NCBI GenBank assembly: GCA_000149265.1
Contig: CH002567.1
Coordinates: 1,841,481-1,905,480 of the forward strand
DNA: 64,000 bases
From: Ciona savignyi
Lineage: Eukaryota > Chordata > Ascidiacea > Phlebobranchia > Cionidae
Direction: 5' to 3'
The notes under the pieces were generated by a model, which had not been told where the DNA came from, did no database searches, and saw only the letters and a list, made by a program, of their open reading frames with translations. This document shows positions 45,701 to 57,400 of the stretch, piece by piece. The number at the start of each line of letters is the position of its first letter. The first letter of the stretch is position 1. The translations under genes and the position numbers were made by a program.

Positions 45701-47932
45701 TAATGAATGTTTTTATGGGTTAAATTTTCGCAATATTAAAAATTGGTTACACTAAAGACAAATTATTTATAAGTTGTTCTACTTTAAGATTCTTTATCAC
45801 TTTTTAAACATAAAAAGTTTTTTGGTGTTTAGATATATAAAAAAGATTATTCTATCGCTATATCATTGAGGCACAAGAGCAACTATTTCTGTCACAATAC
45901 GACTGCAAGAACATATCTATCCAATCGGTACACAAAATCTAAGATGTAATTATATATCATAACTTATGCCCTTTAATCTGTCATATTTATTTTGCATGTA
46001 AAATGTAATGTATTTTTGTCCAGTTGCCGCTCCGGTAATGTGCCCATTGCATTCATGCACGGCAGAGGCAATGGGATGCCTGAATGGTCTGGCAACCGAC
46101 GAAAGGGGCTGCGATATGTGCGAATGTGCAGGTAAGCAAAGCTATTAATTCTTCACATTTTGCAACATTTGTCAAAAGAAACACTCTGAAAATTACGCGA
46201 CATGCTTATTTGTTGGTCAATGGTAACTCGCAAAACTAATTTGTGTCGGCAAATTATTGACAAGTAGTTAGGGTCGCATGTGCTCTTCGCAGCGAGTGGG
46301 AAAAAAATTAAAAGTACATCGCACCTACACTAAATCATTCATGTCAGCACGCAATCGCTTAACATTTATTCAATCGCTTAAAATGCCAGCATGAGCATGC
46401 TGTTACACACCAAAGTATATACGGATCATTGACCACAGAAACTGTTGCTGAACCAGTAGAAAAAGCGCTGGAACTTACACCTTGCCAGCAGCAGCGAGAA
46501 AATGCGCTTAGTGTGCAAGGGCAGGTCCAAGACGGCCCGTTCGTCCCTACTTGCCTTGAAGACGGTAGTTACAGTCTTCAGCAGTGCTACTGGTACGACT
46601 GTTGGTGCGTCGCACCTCAAGATGGGAAAGAAATCGAAGGAACAAGGGTCTCTGCTTCTCAACGAAACTCGATGACATGCGGAGAAAACTCCCCCGATAA
46701 ACCTATCAGTCCACCAAAATCAATCCACGAGCAACCAGGCCCGGCACCAAAACGTAATAAGCGCGTTGTCTATAAAATATGTTTACATACTGTTTGCAAA
46801 AGGACCAGAATGGCGTAATTGTATAACAGTTGCGATTATATATTTAACACAAATCAGTAATTCTCTTAGTTACATCGTGTAAACACACGCTTTTCGTCGC
46901 CTAAATTACAGGAGGTTTGCATAGTAAGCATCTTGCGCAATTGCGACATGTTATAAAGCTTTGCGCTGGTCTGTTCGAAAATATAATCGATTTAAACAAG
47001 CAAATTGGGCTTCTCAGGATTCTTATCATTATACAATAAACATATATATATATATTTAAACGAATTGTGTAGTACTGACAAGCCCATCGCAGAAGTTGTT
47101 ACTTTTGAAATTATTATTGCTTACTGCGTTGGTGTCGTATATCGCATAAAATACCAACACAGGGGATTGAATCTGTTCCAAACAGACTCTGTAGTATGTG
47201 TTATAAAAGTGGGCACTCAACATACACAATGCTGCCATCGCTGTATATACATGGTGGTCATGCCGTTCAACCTACAAGTTTTAATCCCCATGAGTTTTAA
47301 ACCACCGAGTTCAATCTGGTTTAACCCAATTGGATTTTACCCAACAATGGTTCAGTCTACACATTCCATGCACGGGGTTTCATACTAATTACCATTTTAA
47401 TCCGAACATATTTCATTCATACGAGTTTTAACCTGGCTTAACTCATATGCTTTTTAACAGACCCTGGTTTTAAACCATACAGTTTCACACTAACAACTGT
47501 TTAAAACCCACATTATACATCGCGTCCACGATTTGAAACTTGTTTAGATTAAAACTCTTGTTATTCGAAAATAGTAGTTGTAACACGCTTGTGGGCTGAA
47601 TTTGTGTATTAAAGCAGAGTGAGTTAAAAACGTGAGAATTAAAACTGGTCTGGGTTAAAAGTCATGTATCCAGCACCCCTTTGTGCATTAAAACTGGTGT
47701 AAGTTTAATCTTGAGTGTGTTTAACTTGATCAATCAAAAAGGGTTAAATTTCAATAAAACCAAAATATTTATGTATATATATTTATGTGTATATTTATGT
47801 GTATTTATATATATATATATATATTTAATTTAAATTTCGAAAATACAATGACAATTATATTTTACAGGTTCGAAAGAGGAAGTCGCTCGGCGTGAGGTGG
47901 AAAAGGCTTTGGATGATATTTTGACCGAATGA
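39754..47932 (+). CDS. Secreted multidomain protease inhibitor: antistasin-like, 3 Kunitz, 5 antistasin-like, thyroglobulin type-1
   Basis: Exons: 39754-39799, 39862-39899, 40502-40522, 40859-40891, 41552-41654, 41907-41946, 42413-42545, 42836-42906, 43250-43382, 43759-43835, 44149-44296, 44420-44585, 45150-45272, 45330-45446, 45507-45644, 46024-46131, 46439-46753 and 47868-47932; all joins keep phase, giving 624 residues. Signal peptide 1-15 (MRYLVISLLCVAVFS). Antistasin-like unit 53-80. Kunitz domains at 97-147, 165-215 and 240-290, each with perfect 8-15-7-12-3 cysteine spacing and Lys after the second Cys (expected P1, trypsin-like targets). Five more six-Cys antistasin-like units lie between about 304 and 498. 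A thyroglobulin type-1 domain with CWCV and six Cys spans 514-579, a fold that often blocks cysteine proteases. A short acidic/basic tail follows. The donor of exon 7 is GC. No orthologue with this order is known to me; the very short exons 3 and 4 are the least certain. Confidence 0.87.
40020..40335. repeat. Degenerate short-period repeat in inhibitor intron 2
   Basis: Words such as ggatgaaacacg, cgcttgaaacacggg and gtgggttgaaatc recur at roughly 19-22-base spacing on both sides of a tRNA-like segment. The motif resembles the array at 47230-47730. Confidence 0.5.
40154..40256 (-). repeat. tRNA-like SINE head with A and B boxes
   Basis: On the minus strand an A-box gtggccaaatggttaacgcg is followed about 65 bases later by a B-box gggttcgaaac. 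The spacing fits a class-II (Ser/Leu-type) tRNA with a long insertion. It has poor stem pairing, so it is a SINE head or tRNA pseudogene. The A-box matches the fragment at 5656-5727. Confidence 0.55.
47230..47760. repeat. Degenerate array of ggttTAAAac-type words in inhibitor intron 17
   Basis: About twenty words of the type gggttaaaact or its complement, spaced about 20-25 bases apart, run through the region. They read gttttaaccc-like in the left half and ggttaaaac-like in the right half. The array could therefore fold on itself around about 47500-47540. Confidence 0.55.
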
Positions 47933-48039
47933 TCGCCATCGCAAGATTAACTCACAAAAATTAACCCTTGATTTGCTCGTATAACGCTTGCGTACTGCCG
48001 TATAACACGTATTATTCAATCGAAATTACAACAATTGTA

Positions 48040-48045
48040 AATAAA
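48040..48045 (+). terminator. Polyadenylation signal of the inhibitor gene
   Basis: AATAAA 108 bases after the stop codon, the first such signal in the 3' flank. Confidence 0.7.
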
Positions 48046-48661
48046 CTATATTTAATTCCGTCATAAAACATTTTTAGTATTGCCAAAAATGTTTAACTTT
48101 TATGTTAAGTCTGGTGATTGGTAACGGAACGTTAATGAATTTATTTGCTCTGCTAGCCGGATTACTCATACATGGAAGGTTTATTATGGATGTCGATAAT
48201 ATCTGAAAGGGCAAGTTTCGACCGACAACATAAAAAGGCCGTCGCTATTATAAATCTTGATTCTAATTGTTTTGGCTTTGTATTTAACGGTTAAAGAATT
48301 CGCGGTCAAAATGTTTCCGGGTAATAATGTTTGATGGCAAAATAAGAAAAATCTAAATAACCGACGGGCCGGGCCTATATGTTCGAAACAGTGACCCATA
48401 TTCAACCAGTGCTTTGTTCCAACAAAGCTGCCAACTATAAATAAAGAAATTGTGTAGGGTATGTAGTTATTTCATACGATGCCAGAATATATGCTCGGTT
48501 TCTGCAAATCTTCCCCCGCTAACAAGAAGCAGAATATGTTGGTCTGCACTTTAGCGCACCCCTTTATATTTGCAATTAAAAAGCGATCGTGAAAACGTAG
48601 TGGGTGTGTTGTTTATAACAGAAATTTAGCAAACATTTAAAGAACTCAATCATATAAAACA
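48046..48661. other. Intergenic DNA after the inhibitor gene
   Basis: No gene or repeat recognised. Confidence 0.4.
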
Positions 48662-48925
48662 GGGTGCCTCTAAATACTGCAGGACCGCTTGGACCGCTTG
48701 GAGCGCTTGGATCACTTAGATTGCTATGGAAAGTAATTCTAACCCTGTCCCAAACACTAATCTCAACCCCAGAACTAACTTTAACCCCAACCCTAACATT
48801 AATACCCTGGCTTTTGTAATTACGAAGTATAGTAAGCGATCCAAGCGATCCAAGCGCTCCAAGCGATTTAAGCGCTTAATGCGCTCCAAGCGGTCCAAGC
48901 GCTCCTGTAGTATTTAGAGGGACCG
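48662..48925. mobile_element. Hairpin MITE with tandem 'gcttggacc' arms and AACCCTAAC core
   Basis: Terminal repeats cctctaaatactgcagga and, complemented, cctctaaatactacagga. Next to them are several 9-10-base tandem units (ccgcttgga / gcgcttgga) that face each other as inverted arrays. The core (aacactaatctcaacccc, aaccctaac) is shared with the MITE at 7957. Confidence 0.8.
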
Positions 48926-49711
48926 TATAACAGTTCGGATATTCTCACCGGACTGTAGGCGGAAGGATATCTTATTATAATTGCCCGTGTGGTAACGCCA
49001 CATGCGTCTTACCATTGTAGGAAAAAATCCTAAAACTCCTATGTACAGAGTGTTGTCTAGGTCAATTTAGATATTTATAAAAAAAATTCTGAGCAAACAA
49101 ACATAATTAAGATGTGTATGATTTTTGTATAGCCTCGGTTAAATTTCCAACAAACACTAAATCGACCAAAAAAGAAGGTGCAATCTCATACCCTTCTTTA
49201 ACTGTTTATCCTTAACGTCCTGAAACTCATCTTACCAGAGTCAATGACAGTGTTAACATATATGATTTGGACACGACGTAAAGTTCACTGATTTAACAAA
49301 GTTTTTATTTCCGAGATTTGCTGAAAAGGTATAAGATGGGTATGTCGCTCATGTAACAATTGCATATTCAAGTTTCTCTTTTGGACCTGTAGTTTTTTCA
49401 CAATCAATTGAATCCTTAAACTTTTTAAAACAGCAGCAAGAAATAACAGTTCTTTAAAACACCGATGGAATTTCAGATACATTTCAGAACTTTTTGTTTT
49501 GTTTAACCCATGAACGTGTAATCCCATAATTGAACATGCTACTAAAACGTCATATATCAGGGTAATAAAAGCCTGGAAAAAATATTTTTCTTTTCATTGA
49601 TCTGTGTAATCCGATGGGATTTTCCCCCAACATTTCGGTTATATCAAAACGATTCAATATATACCTCCTTTTGGCAAACTTGTCTTAATCATAACAAACA
49701 TTATATTTTAA
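48926..49711. other. Intergenic DNA with a SINE scrap
   Basis: Bases about 48950-49020 resemble the 3' part of the SINE (taattgcccgtgtggtaacgcc). No gene seen in the rest. Confidence 0.4.
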
Positions 49712-50777
49712 CTCTTTCCGTCCCAACTCGCCATATATCGCGAGTTGGTGGGAAAACATGGTATCCCGCCTGTACATAAATGGGTGCAAATCTAAAAAAT
49801 TTCTCCGCAATGCGTAATGGTAGAGACCTCAGCTATGGCTCATTCGATCAAGGAAACCCTATATTTTATTCTCTGTAATTTTCGTGGAGAAATATTGAAA
49901 ATGCGAGGAGTGATAGCCTTTCTTTTTCGAGGCTTCGCCTCTTATTTCTATCGATTTTACACGAATTTACAAGTGACTAACTCAGCCAATAGGAGTCACG
50001 TTAACTTGCGGAGAAGCTCTTTTTGTCAAGCAAGTCTTTCTTTACATTCTCTGTGAATTTCGTGCCGTTGAGAAAAAAAGGAGAGCGTTGGTGACGTTTT
50101 CGCAGCAGGCGTTTATGCTTCGTGTTCACCAAAGCATGAATCCAGCTGGGCCTGCTGAGCGCACGATAAAGAAAAAGGCGGCGAGACTAGCTAGTTCGGT
50201 GTGCCCTGCTTTGACGAATATTGGATATAGTATTTGTGTCTGTTTGCTTTTGTATGCCCTTTTTACACTTCCTTCATTGTTCTTATTTATACTTTTAACT
50301 ATTTTAGTTCTAGTCAATGCGTTTTGGTTCAATTTTTCATAATATAGTTAGAATAAAGGAAAATTTCAATTAGGAATAGTAAAAAAACTACTGAAGATAC
50401 AAATACAGTTCAAATTTTCCTGAGTACAAAAACTATTAGACAATCTACATTCCAATTTTCATATCATTTGGGCATACCAATAATTAGTGAGTATTTCGTT
50501 TGTCAGTGCACCTCAAAATTTTCAAAGTCGAGCAGAATTTTCTTTACATAAAAAGTGGTGTTCACTAAAGTTTACATAATATATTCTTTATTGGAGGTAG
50601 TTTCTAGGTGTGCGGTTTGTTTAAAAGAGGGATAAATTATCTTTCCAACCATTCTAAATATTAAATCATAGCATAAATTTGAGAAAAACTGTGCTAATTT
50701 GAAAATGACCAAAAATTGTAAAAAAACACTGCGGGACAGCATGTTTAAATTAATGCATTTGGCCGGGAGTGAAAGAG
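49712..50777. mobile_element. piggyBac-like non-autonomous element, 1066 bp, TTAA target
   Basis: TTAA at 49708-49711 and 50778-50781 flanks inverted ends ctctttccgtccc and, complemented, ctctttcactccc. TTAA duplication and this end type fit the piggyBac superfamily. No transposase is visible. An open stretch at 50088-50342 has a basic part and one or two membrane-like helices but no known motif. Confidence 0.78.
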
Positions 50778-50879
50778 TTAACCCATAATAATTTTCAAGT
50801 TTCTCATATTGGTATCATTATTTATAAATTAACCTTCTACCACATTTAATATCCTACCGAACTGTTCATTAGTTATTGC

Positions 50880-51110
50880 AGATTCGAAACTGGTCACCGG
50901 CAAGCCGGTTAGTACATGGACAAGGTGCGAATATTGCCTGACCAACGGGTTTAATGGGTTCTAACAAAATTAAGGAACGTCTAAATCAAAGACAATACAC
51001 TCTACAAGAGCTGATGCGGTACAACTTTGCACAGTAAGCGCGACGTAATCTGACAACTGGCAGTGTTATAACGACCCTTTCTATTTTCACGGGAATAAAC
51101 CTGATAACTA
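50880..51110 (+). repeat. SINE, degenerate
   Basis: Plus-strand copy: eroded head (gattcgaaactggtcacc), the attgcctgaccaacgggt block, aacaaaattaaggaacgtc and body; low similarity. Confidence 0.6.
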
Positions 51111-53752
51111 TAATGAACCAACGGCAAGTATCGCGTATGTTTTTTGTATATAACAATGCGTTTGTTTATTAGCTTAATAGAAATATTTAATTATGATAAA
51201 ATTGTAAAAAAACTGGTTTTTGCTCAAAACTTCGCTGCCCTAAGAATAATCTCATTCGAAATCAAAACTTTTTGACAGTTGATTTGTTTGGTGTCAGAAT
51301 ATCTGGTACAAGCACGCTCCAGTTGATTTCGGATCGAGACAGTTTCTCAACACCAAACGCAGGCAAATCGGTGTTTGTTTGTTGTAGTTCGTGCAGATTA
51401 TTTCAAGGACTTGGCAATAGAGTTGTCGTTTTCCAGTGCTCTTTTAATGAAAAGAGAGTTAAAACTGCTCATATAAGAGCAAATAGAATCCAATAATTGT
51501 GCACGCATATAAACACTATATTATTTGTTTACTTATTTATATAATAAACACGCATGTAATCATAAAGCAAAGGTTAAATCTCAAACCGGTTTTCCTGATA
51601 GCTAAATCCATACTTTCCTATTACGCAACTTCTTCCAGTATTAATTAAAGCTTTTTTGCAATTAAGTGCAATTGAAAACTTTTTAAGAACTGTTAACTGG
51701 TAATCGTACCACAGATATAATGCAATGTAGACAACTACATAGCACTCAGGAATATAGAATGATCATTATCGAATTTCGATATACGAACAATCTTTCGTCC
51801 AAAGAAGGATACAAGATGGGTTTCTTTCTTCAGTGCCAACAATTGGAAAAAATTCATTGGAAAATTTTATCGAAGTTACGAAAAATTACCAGTACCTTAT
51901 AAGAACATGTTCTTGTTATCTTTTTTACGTTATTTCGTGTTAACTTACGTTACATGCAGTAAATGTGTGTCATTAAACTACACTACTATAATCCAACACG
52001 TTAACTCCTAAAATTTCTAAATTCCATTTCTTAAATTTTAATCGTTGCAATAATGCAGCAAATCTTTTTTAATGCAGCATATCCTAATGCAGATTATTCA
52101 TGAATAGCCGAAAACCGATACGCGCGCGTAATCGAATTTACCCTAAGGGCGTAAAATAATAAATAGAGAGTCTTTTACTGTCTGATTTAATTGCTCACAA
52201 ACAGGCCTGAAATATTTGCTTTGATCTCTGTCTTTTAAAGAGATTTGTTTAAGTTCTTGTATCACATACCCATTACGGGCGGGGGAGCGAAGCGCGCGGA
52301 GTAAAGATATTTCTGACAATCACCACCAATCTTTTAAAGCACAACCCCCGCATCGTACAGCAGTGGCCAAGGCAGGGCCAGGTGCGGAGCTGCTATTTGC
52401 GAAGGCCGCAGAGCTAATTAAGCAACCATGTTGTTCTAATCAGTTTGGATCGGTAATTTTGTTTGCGACCGAACAATTTAACTTAAAATATTTGTAAACG
52501 TTTTACAAGATTTTTGATGCATAAATGATATTTGTTATTATTATAGTCGGTGCTAGAAATCGGACTTCGTTGCAATAATCAACAAACAAAATAGCATATT
52601 AGTTGCAATAATCAACAAAAATACGGCCCATTACCGAAATATTATATACTATATTATAGGTTGCATCAACCGATGATTATATTGCGATAATTTCTAGTTA
52701 ATTCCAGCTACAAACCGCATGGGTTTAATCAGGTTGCACTTACGTGGCAAACAAGTGAACATAAGCAACATGGCCGCATTAGCAAGGCGGTGATTTGTAA
52801 ATATTTAGATTAACTGCCAATCGTGTGATTGAATTTCGACAGGGCGGATAAACTGCTATTGTATGACGCTAGGCATATATGTTTGTTTACAAATTTTAGG
52901 CGATCGCTACCAATTATTTATCCTTTAGTAACCAGAAGCGCGGTAGTTTGGGCATAAAACTTTAGCAAACATCTAATTGAATACGTGGACTGATTGTTTT
53001 TATTGTAAACAAGTTGTACTGTTGGCTTCGCAATGAAAAGGCGGTTAGCATAGTGTCAAACAAATCCATGGCAATTTGTTCAATGCCCTTTGCATTGCAA
53101 ATCAAGTAATTACTATCCGTTGTATTTTGTTTTGTAGGCATTGACACACGATACTGTCGATAGGTTTACGATCTAATAGGTTAAACAATAAACATGTTTA
53201 CTATTACCACATCAAGCAATATAACATTCCGCACGTCCGGATGGTATAAAATGAACTAGTTATTATCCCTCTAAAATAATTTTGCTCTGCGATAAAACTA
53301 ACAAAATCCAAAGCAGAACCATTTTTCGTCTCGTTTAAACACTATTAATTTAACAAGTTCGCTTTGGTAAAGATAACCATTGTTTCCCAAGTAACATAAC
53401 CTCGTAACTCTTTCAATAATTGCAAAATTGCATTAATTCCCCCCCCCCCCCTCTCCCAAGAATTCTACAGACATTAGTTAGATGGATCAGATGAATAATA
53501 ATGTTATAATCTTATTGTCTCAACAGACGGAATTGCCAATTACATTGTTGTTTTTTTTTGTTTTTTTTTCAAGGGGGCCATTGGTGTATCGAGCTAATGT
53601 CATTAATTCGATCACCGGTTTTGCACACAAACATTTTACATCACAGTGGCTTTTAGGATTCGTGATAACAAAATTTCTTTTCTTTACTTTTTATATATAG
53701 CTTTATTTTCCTTTCTCTAGTTATATTATATAACATTATTATATATAGCAAG
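51111..53752. other. Intergenic DNA, no gene recognised
   Basis: A locally GC-richer block lies at about 52275-52430 (gggcgggggagcgaagcgcgcgg; gccaaggcagggccaggtgcgg). A run of ten C is at about 53440-53450, followed by T-rich DNA. Short open stretches have no domain or splice support. Confidence 0.4.
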
Positions 53753-54225
53753 TGTAGAGTCTGTCCAGAGATGGATACCTGACTCTAGAAATAATGTAGA
53801 GTCTGGTAACCAGTCCAGATTTCTGCTTCTATTTTGCAGCCTCTACTTGCTGCTAAGGGTAATGGTGCCCAGCGATCGCCTCTTAACTTATACGGTATTC
53901 CCAAACTCTTGGCTGGAAGCCTTTATCTAAGGCTTTAAGTCTCCACGTAAATCAACCAACACAGATTGGGTTTCACTTGTGTTCTATTAGCGTTAAAAGG
54001 AAAGAATGCGATTTCTAGGGTGGATTCTCTACCATTTGCCCTAATTCAAATTTATAATGGTTAATTAGTCTTACACACTATTAATTACAAATCAAATTAA
54101 CAAACACAATTTAAGATTACTTTAGATTAACTATCGAATCAAAACTGACCGCATGGAAGGTAAAAATGAAAAGTATCACATCGACTGGTGTAAAACATAG
54201 AATTATATGATTAATGTCCGTAACA
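53753..54225 (-). repeat. 3' LTR of the BEL/Pao element
   Basis: 473 bp, same sequence by eye as 58050-58522; target duplication GCAAG at 53748-53752. Confidence 0.93.
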
Positions 54226-54485
54226 TTCCGGCCCCAAATTATTTTCAACCTTGGGGTAAATAATTTCAAAATACAAAACGGATATTAATACACAGAAACA
54301 TGCATCACTGACCCTCTAGTCATCAAGCTAACATTAGTTATCAAAACACCGGTAATGGGTTTACATATATCATAAACCATAAAGACACAGTTAGCTACTA
54401 GAAAGAAAAAGAAAGAAACGAAAGTTAAAGCACATAGAGGGATAATATTAAAGGTGGCCCTCAAGAAAGCACAATTGTGTTTCTT

Positions 54486-57400
54486 TCAAGTCTTATCATA
54501 CAACCAGTGTTCGATCACTCCTTCTTTCCATTGCTCCTGCTTCACTGGTTCACTATAGCATACCGGCCATTGATCCTCCGGCTCATACAAGAACGCCGGC
54601 CCCTTCAACCACATTTTCTCTTTCCATTCCTCACCTGACATTAAACCAATGTCGGTAGGATTTCTCTTTGTATCCATGTGTCTCCAATAATTTGGAGAAG
54701 TAGGGTTTTCATTGCAAGTACTATTCACTAATTCGACTGCAACAACCGCAGCAGTCAATTCCAACATCTGCATACTTATAGGATTTATCGGAGCGACTTG
54801 GAACTTGCCCATCACAAAGGAACAAGATATTGCATCATTATTGCCAACTATCCTTGAATGGCTCACTGCTCCATACTCTGGTTTGCTCACATCGCAAAAT
54901 GTATACAATTTCAATTCTTGGATAAAGGATACTGGCTTAAAACATCTAGGTAAGGTTACCTCTTCCAGTTCCAGGTTACCTCTTGAATGTAGCGAGTCTT
55001 TCCAGACACTTCCCTGCAGATCCGTCACAGAGTAGTCCCATCTCATTTGGTCATTGCATGTGAAACAGTCGACCGACGTGTTCCACACAACTCCATGCAC
55101 CTGCTCTTGAAACAGCACAGGGCGATATCCATTGCTCAGTAAAGGTGATATCTCTGTTTCTGCAATAGAACTTAATAATTCATTACTATTGCTTAAGCAC
55201 TTCGTAGGAAGCTCGGGATCACATTTAAATCGCTTTGATGAACTAAGTCCTCTCTCTGCCACAATTTCCTTATTGGGAAGGGAATCATTGCTTCTTTTAC
55301 ATGGAAGTTCTATCTGAAAGTTTGAACTGACCTGGTCCACAGTGGAATCCATGATAGCCTTGGACTCATCATCTTCTTTTGACAGTTCACTCTTCTGTGG
55401 CACTTTTAAATCTTTAAAGTCGTGTGCAGACACTGATAGCACTTCATCACAAGAATGCTTGTCTGATTTTGCCACATCTTTGCCCAGGGATTGATTGTAA
55501 GTACATGACACACTGCCATCCTTAGAATCCAATTCCGCTCCAAATATCGACCAGCCTAGACCCGTGTGTAGACCAAGTGGTTCACCACGGTGGCCACATC
55601 GTTGCTCCTTCAACCGGAACGCATCCACAACATCGTTGCCCACCAGCAATTCGACTGTGGTATTATCTATCTTGGAAAACTGTAAATCATTTAAATGAGG
55701 GTACAGCGCTGCTATCTCTTTAGTGGGAATGCTACTTTGCACATCCAAAATTTTATCTGTGACAACAACATTTGTTACATCAAACACATTTGGCTCCTCA
55801 ATGCCTTGAATGTACAGTAGGTTCTTAACCAGACCATGGGAGGAAACACCATTTTGTGTTTCGATTTTAAAGTTGGGTTCACCAACATCAAGACCAAGTT
55901 TCTTAACCAATGCTTGAGAGCACATAGTTATATTTGCTCCACTATCCAAAAAGGCATATGTTTTAATACACTCCCCGGGACATTTAGTCCATACCTTTAC
56001 CGGTACCACATTGAGGCTCTTCGGTGGCTTTACATCTTTGTCCTGTTTACGAGTGGATAGGGATGATATGACATGGTTATTTGCATTCGCTGGAGGAGTC
56101 TTTACATCAGAACGAGGGAAGTGTAAGAGGTAGTTGTGTCTTTTCCCACAATCCGAACACCGTCCTTGATAACTACAGTAGCGAAATGCATGGTTAGCCT
56201 TTAAACAATTGAAACAAAGGTTATGTTCTTTTACATAGTCCCATCTTTCTTGCACACCCTTTTCCCTAAAGGTATCACATTTCCACAATGGATGTGCTTG
56301 TTCACACAACATACAAGGTGACCTCTCTCTAGGAGCATGTATAGCTGTTGTTGCAGAGACTAACCTTTTTGGTGCTCTGTATTTAGGTCCTTCTTCCTTT
56401 GATTTACTTAACGAACCACAGTACCTCTGGTAAAAATTGTCTTGAGTAGCTCGAGCGTGCTCCTGAACCAAGTTCATCAGGTCATCAAATGTAGGCTGAA
56501 GCCCATCAGCTCGTCTCCTGGTGCTCAATCTGCAAAATTCTAACTTGATATGATCAGGAAGCTTATCATATATTTTTTCAAGGTTGGAGGAACAGTTCAA
56601 GTCCTGGCTGTATCCCCACTCCGTTAAAGTGGTAAAACAATTAAACATTTTGTCTCCCAACAAAAACAATCCATCAGCGTCACCTGACTTGAGAACTGGT
56701 CCATCGGTTACTTCTTTCATGAAGGCCCGGACAACACTGTATCTTTCTCCGTACTTGTTCTGCAATCGCTGCAGCGCAGTCTTGTACCCAAGACTCCTGT
56801 CTGACATTATCCTGCAACACTTAATTGCCTCGTGTGCTTCCCCTTTGCAGAGTTGCAACAAAAATTTGAGCCTTGCTCCATCATCCGAGACATTTGACTC
56901 GACGAAATCCTTAAAATCCTTCATAAATGAATAGAAGTCCAAAATATTACCATCAAAGCTACCAAGATCCATACTTGGTAGTAAAGGGTTTGAATACCCC
57001 ATTGGGTTAATCATATATTCAGGCTTACCCGGTTTAGGGGTGTGACAGTCATCCAACATCTTGGAGTTGTCCAAGTTGTCCTTATTTTCTAACACCGGCA
57101 TGGGTATACTTTTACTCTTCTTAATGACATTAACACCATTTTCAATAACTTTGGAATCACTTACCGGCCCCAATGGCTTGGTTGATTTGTCCTTGCCAGT
57201 GCCAGATACATCAGTCACTGCATTTCCCTTGGCAGCATGTGCCCTAAGGGAAATTAAAGGCATTGATATCTTTGAACCCTCATCATCGAATAGGCTCCCT
57301 TCTGATAACAGTTCGGCTTCTCTTGCCGCAGCCTTAGCCCTGGATACAGACAGTTCCAACTCCAGTAGTTTCAAGCGTTTCTTTTGTAATTCCGCCTCTT

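Noticed and set aside
51272..51496. 74-codon open frame with several Cys
   Set aside because: No known spacing, no neighbouring exon and no promoter; length is expected by chance.
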